The position numbers and the translations under genes were made by a program. From Thermodesulfovibrio sp. (lineage in GTDB: Bacteria > Nitrospirota > Thermodesulfovibrionia > Thermodesulfovibrionales > Thermodesulfovibrionaceae): a stretch of DNA of 64,000 bases. This document shows, piece by piece, positions 1 through 9,008 of the stretch (its first letter is position 1; the number at the start of each line of letters is the position of its first letter). The stretch spans positions 101,526 to 165,525 of the forward strand of contig DYFF01000003.1 in assembly GCA_020725335.1 (NCBI GenBank). The letters run 5' to 3'. Below the pieces are notes generated by a model. That model was not told the origin of the DNA, ran no database searches, and saw only the letters and a program-made list of their open reading frames with translations.

Positions 1-580
1 TTAAATTAACAGCATTAGAAGAACCAACAATAACAAAAATAGCAAAAGGTAAATAAAAAATTCCCAAGTCAATTAGCCATTGTTTAAAAAAGGGTATACT
101 TAGAACTGTTGTATAGGGATCCTTAGGATTAAAATATAAAAATAGAGTGACTGCTGTAGCTAAAACTAACTGAGCAATTAATTTATATCTTCCCGGAAGC
201 CCCTTATAGTTCTGTCTGGAAACTTTTAGATAATCATCAATGAATCCTATTAAGCCGAATCCGAGAAAACTTAAAATCATTATCCACATATAGTGATTTC
301 TTAAATTACCCCATAGCAAAACTGAAAATAATACGGAAGCAATAATTATAATACCCCCCATCGTGGGAGTACCTTCTTTCTTAAGATGACTTTTTGGACC
401 ATCATCTCTTATGTGTTGTGTAAGACTTAATTTCTTTAACCATCTTATACATGCAGAAGCTATGAAAAAAGTAAAAAAGAAGGATGTTAAAATAGCAAGC
501 ATTGTTCTAAATGTAATATATCTAAAGACATTAAAAACAGAAATCTGATCACTTAAGCTATAGAATAATTCGTAAATCAT
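1..580 (-). CDS. mraY: phospho-N-acetylmuramoyl-pentapeptide transferase MraY, 3' end cut by window edge
   Basis: Not in the ORF track because it runs off the left edge. Its ATG overlaps the murF stop in an ATGA arrangement. The first 193 or so codons read as an integral membrane protein containing LKKEGTPTMGG and FIDDYLKVSRQNYKGL, both MraY signatures; the DD pair belongs to the Mg2+/phosphoryl-transfer site. The enzyme transfers phospho-MurNAc-pentapeptide from UDP to undecaprenyl phosphate, giving lipid I at the inner membrane. It is the last visible gene of the dcw operon; the C-terminal half lies outside the window. Confidence 0.95.
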   Translation of the reverse strand, partial: MIYELFYSLSDQISVFNVFRYITFRTMLAILTSFFFTFFIASACIRWLKKLSLTQHIRDDGPKSHLKKEGTPTMGGIIIIASVLFSVLLWGNLRNHYMWIMILSFLGFGLIGFIDDYLKVSRQNYKGLPGRYKLIAQLVLATAVTLFLYFNPKDPYTTVLSIPFFKQWLIDLGIFYLPFAIFVIVGSSNAVNL

Positions 581-1917
581 TCTATATGCCCTTGCCTTAA
601 AATTTCTAAAATTTTTTCCATTTTCATAGCTCTTGAACCTTTAATCAATATTATCTCTCCTCCTGTAAGCTGTTCCTTAAGAAATTTTCCTGCTTCTTCA
701 GAGTTTTCAAATACATTTCCATTTACATATGTTAATGCATTTTTAATAAACTTTCCCACCCCGATGAAGTTCTCTATTCCTGATTCTTTAAGCCACTTGC
801 CTATTTCTTCATGTGCCTTTTCAGTATATTCACCAAGTTCAAGCATATCTCCTAAAACAGCAATAGCTTTTCTATCTTTTTTTCTCCTTATAAGTTCATT
901 AAGAGCTACTCTCATCGAGGAAGGGTTAGCGTTATAGGCATCAAAAAATATTTCTATTCCATTAATCTGAAATATTTCTCCTCGCATTTTCGGAGGAGCA
1001 AAGGACTCTAATACATCCCTTATCATGCACTTTGATATACCAAAATGTACAGCTACAGCACATGCAGAAGTTATATTATAAACATTATGTAAACCTATAA
1101 GCTTAGCTTTAACTGAAAAGCTTGTAATATCTGTATTGAAAACAAACTCTATCCCATGATTTTTAAAATCTATATCACTTGCATAATAGTCATTTTCCTG
1201 ATTTAATCCAAAAGTTATCACATTTCCTTTCCAATTTTTAAGTCCTCCCATTAAAATTGTGTCATCGCCATTAGCAAAAACTGTCTTAACATAAGAAAGA
1301 ATTTCCAATTCACCATCTCTTACTCCTTCCAAAGAACCAAACCCTTCTATATGTTCATAACCTATATTAGTAATTACCGCATATTGAGGTCGAACAATTT
1401 CGCAAAGTTCTCTTATATCTCCCTTTCTGTTTGTGCCAAGCTCAAGAACCATTATTTCTGTATTGTTTTCAAGTCTACTTAAACAGAGGGGAACTCCAAT
1501 ATTGTTATTTAAATTGCCTTCAGTTTTTAAAACTATATATTTCTTTGACAGGCAGGCAGCAATAAGCTCTTTTGTTGTTGTCTTACCATTACTTCCTATT
1601 ACAGCAATTACCGTGCCTTTAAATTTACTTCTTAAATATCTTCCTAATGATTGTAATGCTTTAAGTGTGTCTTTAACCATTACAACGGTTTTCCCTGAAA
1701 AATCTACATCCACATCTTTTGAAATAACTGCACCATGAGATTTACCTAAAGCATCCATTACGAATTCATGGCCATCTCTCACTGTGCCTTTAAGTGCAAA
1801 AAATATATCATTCTGTCCTATTGTTCTTGTATCAATAGAGGCGCTATTAAAGATTTTTTCTGACTTAGATAGAATTTTCCCATCTGTAGCTTTTATCAAA
1901 TCATTAATAGTAAACAT
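577..1917 (-). CDS. murF: UDP-MurNAc-tripeptide--D-Ala-D-Ala ligase MurF
   Basis: 446 aa, normal Mur-ligase length. It adds D-Ala-D-Ala to the UDP-MurNAc-tripeptide in the cytoplasm, the last soluble step of peptidoglycan precursor synthesis. An N-terminal substrate domain is followed by the ATP loop IGSNGKTTTKEL near residue 108, the central ligase domain (LELGTN, NIGYEHIEGF) and the C-terminal domain (DAYNANPSSM, VLGDMLELG). NANPSSM and DMLELG are MurF-type motifs. It lies 3 nt after murE and overlaps mraY by 4 nt, so translation within the operon is probably coupled. Confidence 0.97.
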   Translation of the reverse strand: MFTINDLIKATDGKILSKSEKIFNSASIDTRTIGQNDIFFALKGTVRDGHEFVMDALGKSHGAVISKDVDVDFSGKTVVMVKDTLKALQSLGRYLRSKFKGTVIAVIGSNGKTTTKELIAACLSKKYIVLKTEGNLNNNIGVPLCLSRLENNTEIMVLELGTNRKGDIRELCEIVRPQYAVITNIGYEHIEGFGSLEGVRDGELEILSYVKTVFANGDDTILMGGLKNWKGNVITFGLNQENDYYASDIDFKNHGIEFVFNTDITSFSVKAKLIGLHNVYNITSACAVAVHFGISKCMIRDVLESFAPPKMRGEIFQINGIEIFFDAYNANPSSMRVALNELIRRKKDRKAIAVLGDMLELGEYTEKAHEEIGKWLKESGIENFIGVGKFIKNALTYVNGNVFENSEEAGKFLKEQLTGGEIILIKGSRAMKMEKILEILRQGHIE

Positions 1918-1920
1918 TTT

Positions 1921-3399
1921 TTATTTCTTTAACTCCCTTAAAATTTTCCTTAATATCTCTCTGTCACTAAAGGGGAATCTTTTTCCTTCTATCTCCTGAT
2001 AGTCCTCGTGCCCTTTACCTGCAACAATTAAAATATCTCCCTTTTCACACATACTAATACCAATGCTCAAGGCATTGCTTCGATCAGGAACAACTATGAA
2101 ATTATCTTTCGAGATTCCCTCTTCAATTTCTCTTATTATCTGTCTTGGTTCTTCCCATCTTGGATTATCTGATGTAAGAATCACATAATCACTCAATTCT
2201 GACGCAATCTTGCCCATCTGAGGTCTTTTACCTTTGTCACGATTACCACCACACCCAAAAATAGTTATAATGCGTCCAACATGCCCGATTCCTTCTCTAA
2301 GCTTTATTACACTTTTAAGAAGTCTTTCAATCGCATCTGGTGTGTGTGCATAATCCACAAATACAAGGAAATCCTGACCTTCATCAATATTCTCAAATCT
2401 TCCCTCTGGAGCTTTAACATTTAATAGGGCTGATTTTATCGTATTCAAAGGAACATTAAGATATAAAGCAACTGATATAGCACTTAGCACATTATAAATA
2501 TTAGGGATTCCTAAAAGAGGTGTTTTTATAAAATGACTTTCTCCATTAATACAAACTTTTATTTCAGTCCCATTGAACATTAGTTTATAATCTTCCACAT
2601 AAATATCAGCTGATTTATCTCCAATTGAATAAAGTAATTTATTTCTACTTAATTCCTCAGCAAGTCTTTTCCCGTAATCATCATCAATATTTATCACGGA
2701 AATACCGTCGTCTCTAAGTAGTTCAGTAAAAAGTCTTCTTTTTGCTTGAAAATAATCTTCCATATCCTTATGAAAATCCAGATGGTCTCGGGAAAGATTT
2801 GTAAAAACTGCTACTTCAAAATTAGCATAATCAACTCTTTTTAAAGAAAGAGCATGTGATGATACTTCAGAAATCGCATATTTTATCCCTTTCTGTACCA
2901 TTTCATAAAGAAAATGCTGAAATTGCAAGGATTCAGGAGTTGTATGCTTAGCTATTATCTCATCTTCATCTATTAAATATTTAATAGTTCCTATCACCCC
3001 TGTTTTCTTGCCATCATTTTTAAGAATTTCTCTAATTAGATAGGAAGTGGTTGTTTTTCCATTTGTCCCGGTTATACCTATAAGATGCAGGCTGTTTGAA
3101 GGAGAACCATAAAATCTATTGGCAATCCATGCAAGAGCATCTCTTGATTCATTAACACCTATCCATGTGATATCTTCATTATTAAGTGGCTTATAACGAG
3201 CCTTTTCATATACTACAGCTACTGCACCCTTTTGTAAGGCTTCATATATAAAATTATGGCCATCTATGGTATGTCCTGCAATAGCAACAAATACAGTACC
3301 TTTCCCTACTTCATTTGAATTATATTGCACATTATTAAATTCAACATCAATATCTCCCCTCACTTCAAAATCTTCTCTGAGAATTTCTGAAAGTTTCAT
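1921..3399 (-). CDS. murE: UDP-MurNAc-tripeptide synthetase MurE (meso-DAP type)
   Basis: 492 aa. It adds the third residue to UDP-MurNAc-L-Ala-D-Glu. Visible are the ATP loop ITGTNGKTTT near residue 110, the ligase motif TNLSRDHLDFH with the carbamylated-lysine region following, and TSDNPRWEEP. The DNPR sequence is the established marker of enzymes selecting meso-diaminopimelate rather than lysine, which fits a Gram-negative wall. The start codon overlaps the ftsI stop (ATGA). It sits between ftsI and murF as in most dcw clusters. Confidence 0.97.
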   Translation of the reverse strand: MKLSEILREDFEVRGDIDVEFNNVQYNSNEVGKGTVFVAIAGHTIDGHNFIYEALQKGAVAVVYEKARYKPLNNEDITWIGVNESRDALAWIANRFYGSPSNSLHLIGITGTNGKTTTSYLIREILKNDGKKTGVIGTIKYLIDEDEIIAKHTTPESLQFQHFLYEMVQKGIKYAISEVSSHALSLKRVDYANFEVAVFTNLSRDHLDFHKDMEDYFQAKRRLFTELLRDDGISVINIDDDYGKRLAEELSRNKLLYSIGDKSADIYVEDYKLMFNGTEIKVCINGESHFIKTPLLGIPNIYNVLSAISVALYLNVPLNTIKSALLNVKAPEGRFENIDEGQDFLVFVDYAHTPDAIERLLKSVIKLREGIGHVGRIITIFGCGGNRDKGKRPQMGKIASELSDYVILTSDNPRWEEPRQIIREIEEGISKDNFIVVPDRSNALSIGISMCEKGDILIVAGKGHEDYQEIEGKRFPFSDREILRKILRELKK

Positions 3400-5129
3400 C
3401 TTGATGCCATAACCTTGCTATTAGTTTCATTATTATTTATGGTAACAACAAGTCCCTTCTCCTTTGCATCATCTCTTGGAACATTAAGATATGCTAATGC
3501 TTCATCAGAAATAGCCTTAAAAACTGGCCCAGCTACAACTCCTCCGTAATGAGCTCCCTTAGGGTCATGAATTACAACTATTAGCGCAATACGAGGATTT
3601 TCAGCGGGTATAAATCCTACAAAAGAGCTAACAAATTTATCTTTTGAATATTTCCTTATTTTAGGGTCATACTTCTGTGCTGTTCCAGTTTTTCCTGCTA
3701 CATTGTTTCCTTCAACCTTAGCTGTTGTTGCTGTGCCACCTTCCTGAGTTACCCTTTTAAGAATTTCTCTCATAGTATAAGCAGTCTTCTCAGATAAAAT
3801 CCTATCTCTTTGAATAACAGCTTTATATAAAATATTTCCATCTGGAGAACGTATTTCGGAGACAATAAATGGTTTTACAAGATATCCGCCATTTGCAATA
3901 GCAGAATATGCTCGTAACATTTGAAGAGCAGTAACAGCTACTTCTTGACCTATAGGTATAGCTCCTATTGAAGTACCAGACCATTTACTGACAGGTTTAA
4001 TATGCCCTGATATCTCTCCTGGAAGATCAATTCCGGTTTTTTCACCTATACCAAATTTCTTAATATAATCATACAACTTTTCCCTACCAAGCATCATTGC
4101 AATTTTTATTGTACCTACATTAGAGGACTTTTGAATAATCTCTTCGAAAGTAAGCACCCCATATTTATGTACATCCTTGATTTTTTTACCTCCCACTTCA
4201 ATAAAACCCGGAGCACAATCTATCTTTGTAGTTGGTTTTATTATTTTTTCCTCTAAAGCAGCAGATGCGGCTACTATTTTAAATGTGGAACCAGGCTCGT
4301 ATAAGTCCGTTATTGATCTGTTTCTTATAACAGATAAATTCTTGATTGTTTTTAAATCATTTGGATTGTAATTTGGTCTATTTGCTAAAGCAAGAATTTC
4401 ACCTGTAAAAGGTTCCATCATAATTATAGTGGCAGAAGAAGCGTGCCATTTATTCATAGCTTCGTCCAGATGTTTCTCAACAATATATTGCAATCCCTCA
4501 TCAAGCGTCAAAAAAACATCATTACCTCTGATTTCCCCATAGTTACCATCAGATAATTTCTTGCCTGTAGCATCTCTTAGAACTATTTTCGAAGTTTTTT
4601 CAGCCTTAAGATACTTATTATAATATTTTTCTAATCCCTCAATACCTTCCTCATCAGTATTTACAAAACCTACCACATGAGAAGCTATTGAACCTTTTGG
4701 ATAATATCGTATATGTTCAGTAATAAAACCTACTCCTTGAAGCTTTAATTCCTTTATTTTCTTTGCTGTTTCATCATCGAGCTTTCTTTTTATCCATATA
4801 AATCTTTTATTATTTTCAGCATCATTTATGATTTCGCTATAATCAACATTTTTTATATAATTTTTTAATACATTTATTGTTTCGTTGCCTTTAATTAAAA
4901 CAGGATCAATAAAAAGAGAATCTCTCTCTAAGGAAACAGCTAAATCTCTGCCGGTTCTATCATAAATATTACCCCTTTTGGGCAAAATTTCCTCTTTTTT
5001 CACATGCTGCATATTAGCTTTTTGTAGATAGACTTCGTGCTCGACAAACATTATAAGAAAAAGTCTAAACACTATAACTAAAAAACAAAGGGTTATAAAA
5101 TATTTTAGGATATTAATCCTTGAGAGCAT
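3396..5129 (-). CDS. ftsI: division-specific penicillin-binding protein (FtsI/PBP3 class B transpeptidase)
   Basis: 577 aa. One N-terminal membrane segment (residues 9-28) is followed by the PBP dimerisation domain (LPKRGNIYDRTGRDLAVS) and the transpeptidase domain. All three active-site motifs are present: EPGSTFK (SxxK serine), KSSN (SxN) and KTGTAQ (KTG). No PASTA repeats are seen, as expected for a Gram-negative FtsI. It cross-links septal peptidoglycan in the periplasm with FtsW. The position between ftsL and murE identifies it as FtsI rather than the elongation PBP2. Confidence 0.95.
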   Translation of the reverse strand: MLSRINILKYFITLCFLVIVFRLFLIMFVEHEVYLQKANMQHVKKEEILPKRGNIYDRTGRDLAVSLERDSLFIDPVLIKGNETINVLKNYIKNVDYSEIINDAENNKRFIWIKRKLDDETAKKIKELKLQGVGFITEHIRYYPKGSIASHVVGFVNTDEEGIEGLEKYYNKYLKAEKTSKIVLRDATGKKLSDGNYGEIRGNDVFLTLDEGLQYIVEKHLDEAMNKWHASSATIIMMEPFTGEILALANRPNYNPNDLKTIKNLSVIRNRSITDLYEPGSTFKIVAASAALEEKIIKPTTKIDCAPGFIEVGGKKIKDVHKYGVLTFEEIIQKSSNVGTIKIAMMLGREKLYDYIKKFGIGEKTGIDLPGEISGHIKPVSKWSGTSIGAIPIGQEVAVTALQMLRAYSAIANGGYLVKPFIVSEIRSPDGNILYKAVIQRDRILSEKTAYTMREILKRVTQEGGTATTAKVEGNNVAGKTGTAQKYDPKIRKYSKDKFVSSFVGFIPAENPRIALIVVIHDPKGAHYGGVVAGPVFKAISDEALAYLNVPRDDAKEKGLVVTINNNETNSKVMASR

Positions 5130-5131
5130 TT

Positions 5132-5461
5132 TTAATCTCTCTTATTAAAACTAACCCTGTTCACTGACGTGTTAGAATCTTGAGTTATATATATAACCTT
5201 CTTTCTATCTGGGAAATGGAGAGAAAAAAGTTCTCCCCTTTCAAGTCTTGCTATACTTGTTAGAGAAGATTTTTGAGCCAATAACATTTTTTGTTCTCTG
5301 AGTAGATTTTTCTTTTTTTCCTCCAGTTGACTTAGCTTATATTCAACAGCAACCACATTTGACCGTATCCACAGAATACCAAATACAGATAAAATAATAA
5401 GAAAAATAAATAAACAAAATATAATATTAAAGTATCTACACTTACAAACAAATCTATTCAT
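5132..5461 (-). CDS. ftsL: FtsL-like septum protein
   Basis: 109 aa small bitopic protein. It has a Cys-containing cytoplasmic tail, one membrane helix (about residues 13-33), then a heptad-like coiled coil ([21 protein letters not shown]) and a short tail. FtsL proteins diverge too far for motif recognition, so the call rests on size, topology and the conserved place between rsmH and ftsI. Its ATG overlaps the rsmH stop (ATGA). The expected role is scaffolding FtsI/FtsW at the divisome with FtsB and FtsQ. Confidence 0.8.
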   Translation of the reverse strand: MNRFVCKCRYFNIIFCLFIFLIILSVFGILWIRSNVVAVEYKLSQLEEKKKNLLREQKMLLAQKSSLTSIARLERGELFSLHFPDRKKVIYITQDSNTSVNRVSFNKRD

Positions 5462-6354
5462 AATTTTTCACCTCCTCTTAATCTTGCACTTCTTGCTGAA
5501 GGGTTTTTAGCAATTTCCTCTAAGGAGGGGAATATTGGCTTTTTAGTTATTATCAAAATGTTGCCTTTTTTCCCTTCTTCTTTGAAAAAATTTTTTACTA
5601 CTCTGTCTTCTCCAGAATGATAGGATATAATGCATATTCTTCCACCCTTTTTAAGCATATTCAACGAATTTATTAATCCTTCACGAAGCTCGTCTATTTC
5701 TCTATTGACTTCCATTCTTATTGCTTGGAAAACCTGTGTGGCTGGATGAATTTTAGCTTTTTTATGAATGATTGCCTTAACTAAATCAGCTAATTCCCTA
5801 CAAGTATCAATTGTCTTTTTTTGTCTCTGTCTTATAATTTCTCTTGCAATTCTTCTCGCAAAGGGTTCATCACCATAATCTTTGAGTATCTGAATCAGTT
5901 TATATTCAGGATATTTATTTACCACATCCCATGCTGTAAGCAAAGTTGATTGATCCATTCTCATGTCAAGCATCTCGTCGGAATGAAAGCTAAATCCTCT
6001 CGATAAATCTTTAAGTTGGAGCATGGAAACTCCGAGGTCGAAAAGAACGCCGTCAATTTCTTCAATTCCCATTTCATTTAGAGCTTGTTTAATTCGAGAA
6101 AATCCTACCTTTTTCAAAACCACCCTTTCATCATTAATAACTTCTCTCACACATTCTATGGCTCTTTCATCTCTGTCTAATCCTATCAATCTACCCATAC
6201 TCCCGAGTCTCTTAAGAATTTCTAAGGAATGTCCGCCACATCCTAAGGTAGCGTCAACATATACTCCATCTTCTTTTATGTTTAGAATCTGAATAACCTC
6301 TTCTACCATCACAGGAATGTGAATCTTTTTAGATTCCATACTTAGCAAGGGCAT
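5458..6354 (-). CDS. rsmH: 16S rRNA (cytosine-1402-N4)-methyltransferase RsmH (MraW)
   Basis: 298 aa. S-adenosylmethionine-dependent methylation of C1402 in the ribosomal decoding centre. It begins [13 protein letters not shown], then [10 protein letters not shown] (SAM loop), [13 protein letters not shown] and [16 protein letters not shown], and ends [15 protein letters not shown]; these are all RsmH hallmarks. The ATG at 6354 overlaps mraZ by 26 nt and has a good SD (AAGAGG, about 7 nt upstream). The alternative internal ATG five codons on has none, so the longer start is kept. Second gene of the dcw operon. Confidence 0.96.
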   Translation of the reverse strand: MPLLSMESKKIHIPVMVEEVIQILNIKEDGVYVDATLGCGGHSLEILKRLGSMGRLIGLDRDERAIECVREVINDERVVLKKVGFSRIKQALNEMGIEEIDGVLFDLGVSMLQLKDLSRGFSFHSDEMLDMRMDQSTLLTAWDVVNKYPEYKLIQILKDYGDEPFARRIAREIIRQRQKKTIDTCRELADLVKAIIHKKAKIHPATQVFQAIRMEVNREIDELREGLINSLNMLKKGGRICIISYHSGEDRVVKNFFKEEGKKGNILIITKKPIFPSLEEIAKNPSARSARLRGGEKL

Positions 6355-6784
6355 CCTGTATCCTCTTTATATCTACTTTTGTTGGGTCTGTAATGTTATC
6401 CCATGTTGTCTTATCCCAGATTTCTATTCTTTCAATCTGTCCTACTATGACTACTTCAGAATTAATACCCGCATCCTGTCTGTGTTCATAGGGAACGAGT
6501 AACCTTCCCTGCTTATCAAGCTCGCAAGGAACTGCTGAAGCTATAACCCTTCGTAAAAAATACATTACTGCTTCATCAGACCTTGGTAGTTCCCTTATTT
6601 TTTCTTCCATTTTTAGCCACTCTTCAAGAGGATATAGATGCAATGCTTTATCAAAAGGAGCATTTGTTAAATAAAGTTTTCCCGATGAGTATTTACTTGC
6701 CAGAACCTCTCTAAGAGAAGCCGGCATTATAACTCTTCCCTTTTGATCTAAATTATGGTAATATTTTCCTATGAAAGATATCAT
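6329..6784 (-). CDS. mraZ: transcriptional regulator MraZ
   Basis: 151 aa with this start. MraZ is a double AbrB-like (SpoVT/AbrB fold) DNA-binding protein that represses its own dcw operon. Both half-domains show the family pattern: [17 protein letters not shown] near the N-terminus and [17 protein letters not shown] in the second half. The ORF track begins at an upstream TTG (6814), but that codon lies at or before the predicted transcription start and adds ten residues foreign to the family. The ATG giving [17 protein letters not shown] matches MraZ length, so I moved the start to 6784. First gene of the operon. Confidence 0.95.
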   Translation of the reverse strand: MISFIGKYYHNLDQKGRVIMPASLREVLASKYSSGKLYLTNAPFDKALHLYPLEEWLKMEEKIRELPRSDEAVMYFLRRVIASAVPCELDKQGRLLVPYEHRQDAGINSEVVIVGQIERIEIWDKTTWDNITDPTKVDIKRIQDALAKYGI

Positions 6785-6814
6785 ATTCCACTTTCTACCA
6801 CCATTTACCACCAA
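6785..6814 (-). promoter_or_regulatory. putative MraZ operator: 10-bp-periodic repeats at the dcw promoter
   Basis: On the minus strand the mraZ leader reads TGGTGGTAAA / TGGTGGTAGA / AAGTGGAATA, three TGG-containing 10-mers in phase directly between the -10 box and the mraZ ATG. Known MraZ operators are three or more short G-rich direct repeats with 10-bp spacing (TGGGN in E. coli, AAAGTG in Mycoplasma). The position would let MraZ block its own promoter. Binding is inferred. Confidence 0.6.
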
Positions 6815-6815
6815 T

Positions 6816-6842
6816 ATTATACGAAGGTGAAAATTTTGTCAA
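6816..6842 (-). promoter_or_regulatory. sigma-70-type promoter of the dcw operon
   Basis: Minus strand carries TTGACA (6842-6837) and TATAAT (6821-6816), both perfect hexamers, with a short 15-nt spacer. The predicted start is near 6809, giving a leader of about 25 nt before the mraZ ATG. The sub-optimal spacer could limit basal strength. The region also lies in the 5' flank of the divergent bioF. Confidence 0.7.
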
Positions 6843-6854
6843 GAGGTATTTTTT

Positions 6855-8009
6855 ATGTCAGAAAAATTTTTTGAAATTTTTGAAAAAAAACTTGAAATGT
6901 TAAGAGAAAAATACCTTTATCGTTCAATCAAAGATATAGACTCAAAGATTGGAATGGAAATTACTATACACGGAAAAAAATTTATAAATTTTGCTTCTAA
7001 TGATTATCTTGGATTAAGTCAACATCCAGCTGTTAAAGAGACATCTATAGAGGCAATAAAATTATTTGGGATAGGAAGTGGAGCTTCAAGATTACTCGGT
7101 GGTGGTACAGTAATTCATAAAAAATTAGAAGAGTTACTATGTGCTTTTAAAAATTCTCAAGCATCTCTTATCTTAAATTCAGGTTATACGGCTAATACAT
7201 CTATAATACCTTCTATTGCTGAAGAAAATGACATTATCTTTACAGACGAATTAAATCATGCAAGTATAATTGATGGTTGTAGATTGAGCAGAGCAGAGAA
7301 AGTTATATACAAACATGGAGACATTGATGATTTAAATAAGTTAATAAAAAATTCATTCTGTAAAGGAAAAAAAATAGTCATAACCGATACAGTATTTAGT
7401 ATGGACGGAGATATTGCCCCTATTAGTGATATTTATGAACTATGCAAAAATGAAGAAGCCCTACTTTATCTTGACGATGCTCACGGAACTGGGGTTTTAG
7501 GACAAGGTTTTGGAGCACTCAAACATTTTAATTTAAATTCGGATAGTTTTATAATCCAAATGGGAACTTTTTCAAAAGCATTAGGTTCCTTTGGAGCTTT
7601 TGTCTGCGGTTCATCAACTCTAATAGACTGGTTTACTAATTCTTCTCGCGGATTTATCTTTTCAACTGCTCTACCTGCAAGTATAGTAGCATCTGCCTAT
7701 GCTTCTTTAAAGATTGTAATGCAAGATGGTAGTTTTGTCGAAAAACTTTGGGAAAATACTTATAAAGTGATAGGAATAATAAAAAGTCTGGGTTTAAAAA
7801 CAACTAATACTCAAACTCCTATTATTCCCATAATTTTTGAAGATATCAAAGATGCTATGCATGCATCCAGACTTTTACAAGACTCTAATATTTATGCACC
7901 TGTGATAAGACCACCTACAGTTAAAATTCCCCGGATAAGACTAACTGTATCAGCTGCACATAAACCAGAAGAAATTGAAGCATTAGAGCAAGCCTTAAAA
8001 AGATTATAA
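6855..8009 (+). CDS. bioF: 8-amino-7-oxononanoate synthase-like PLP enzyme (BioF family)
   Basis: 384 aa alpha-oxoamine synthase. It would condense pimeloyl-CoA/ACP with L-alanine in the first ring-forming step of biotin synthesis. Motifs: NDYLGLSQHP, GSGASRLLGG, ELNHASIIDG, LDDAHGTGVLG and the PLP-lysine segment GTFSKALGSFGA. The sister enzymes Kbl (2-amino-3-ketobutyrate CoA ligase) and HemA-type ALAS share these, and no other bio gene is nearby, so substrate assignment is less certain than fold. SD AAGAGGT precedes the ATG. It is divergent from mraZ and converges on tsaD, sharing the palindrome TTATAA as both stop codons. Confidence 0.85.
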   Translation: MSEKFFEIFEKKLEMLREKYLYRSIKDIDSKIGMEITIHGKKFINFASNDYLGLSQHPAVKETSIEAIKLFGIGSGASRLLGGGTVIHKKLEELLCAFKNSQASLILNSGYTANTSIIPSIAEENDIIFTDELNHASIIDGCRLSRAEKVIYKHGDIDDLNKLIKNSFCKGKKIVITDTVFSMDGDIAPISDIYELCKNEEALLYLDDAHGTGVLGQGFGALKHFNLNSDSFIIQMGTFSKALGSFGAFVCGSSTLIDWFTNSSRGFIFSTALPASIVASAYASLKIVMQDGSFVEKLWENTYKVIGIIKSLGLKTTNTQTPIIPIIFEDIKDAMHASRLLQDSNIYAPVIRPPTVKIPRIRLTVSAAHKPEEIEALEQALKRL

Positions 8010-9005
8010 GGGCAAATAGGCGCGAGCATTTAGAAAAAGATCTGACCTTTCACCTTTTTGAAATCTATGAAAGCCGGCAATAGCTATCATTGCTGCATTG
8101 TCTGTACATAAGGCTTTTGATGGTAGATAAACTTCTATACCATCCCCTTCAAGTTCCATTGCTCTTTTTCTTAATTCACTATTAGCAGCAACACCACCTG
8201 TTATTACTACTCTATTAAGTGCCTCTTGTTTCAATGCCATTTTTATCTTTTCTATTAGCACCTCCACCACAACAAATTGGAAACATGCAGAAAGGTCTTT
8301 TTTAAAATCTTCAGGTGGATTGCCTTCCTGAATATTTAGACTTTTAATCAGTACTTTTATTGCTGTCTTTAAGCCACTAAAACTAAAATCTAAACTTCCG
8401 TGTAAAAAAGGTTTTGGTAATTTGTATTTTTTAGAATTTCCCTCTTGCGCTAAAGCATCTATAATAGGCCCACCCGGATAGCTTAGTCCAAGCATTTTAG
8501 CAACTTTATCATAAGCTTCACCAGCAGCATCATCCCGCGTTCTGCCAAGTTCCAGATATTTACCAAAATCATTAACTCTATAAAGGCTTGTATGGCCTCC
8601 TGAAACTATAAGGCTTAAAAAAGGAAACTCTGGATATTTTTCTTCTAAAAAAACAGCTTGAATATGAGCTTCAAGATGATTAACTCCAATAATAGGCTTT
8701 CTTGCTGAAAAACTTATAGACTTTGCGAAACATAATCCTACAAGAAGTGAACCAATTAAGCCCGGTCCATTACAGACAGCTATTAAGTCAATGTCCTTTA
8801 ATTTAACATTAGCTATACTTAGAGCTTTTTCTGTTACATCCCAAATCCATTCCATATGTTTGCGGGATGCAATTTCAGGAACAATTCCGCCATATTTGCT
8901 GTGAAATTTTATCTGCGATGATACAATATTGCTAAGTATTTTTCTGTCCTCTATAACAGCAGCTGAGGTATCATCGCAGGAGGTATCAATTCCAAGTATT
9001 AACAT
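8004..9005 (-). CDS. tsaD: tRNA N6-adenosine threonylcarbamoyltransferase TsaD
   Basis: 333 aa, typical length. It transfers threonylcarbamoyl to A37 of ANN-decoding tRNAs with TsaB/TsaE. ASKHA-fold motifs are visible: MLILGIDTSCDDTSAAV at the N-terminus, the metal-binding HLEAH (HxxxH), SGGHTSLY and GGVAANSELR. It lies 3 nt after resC on the same strand, so it is probably co-transcribed with the cytochrome maturation genes although functionally unrelated. tsaB and tsaE are not in the window. Confidence 0.97.
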   Translation of the reverse strand: MLILGIDTSCDDTSAAVIEDRKILSNIVSSQIKFHSKYGGIVPEIASRKHMEWIWDVTEKALSIANVKLKDIDLIAVCNGPGLIGSLLVGLCFAKSISFSARKPIIGVNHLEAHIQAVFLEEKYPEFPFLSLIVSGGHTSLYRVNDFGKYLELGRTRDDAAGEAYDKVAKMLGLSYPGGPIIDALAQEGNSKKYKLPKPFLHGSLDFSFSGLKTAIKVLIKSLNIQEGNPPEDFKKDLSACFQFVVVEVLIEKIKMALKQEALNRVVITGGVAANSELRKRAMELEGDGIEVYLPSKALCTDNAAMIAIAGFHRFQKGERSDLFLNARAYLPL

Positions 9006-9008
9006 CTA

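Noticed and set aside
6785-6814. TTG-started N-terminal extension of mraZ in the ORF track
   Set aside because: It lies at the predicted transcription start and operator, and adds residues not found in MraZ proteins; the ATG at 6784 fits better.
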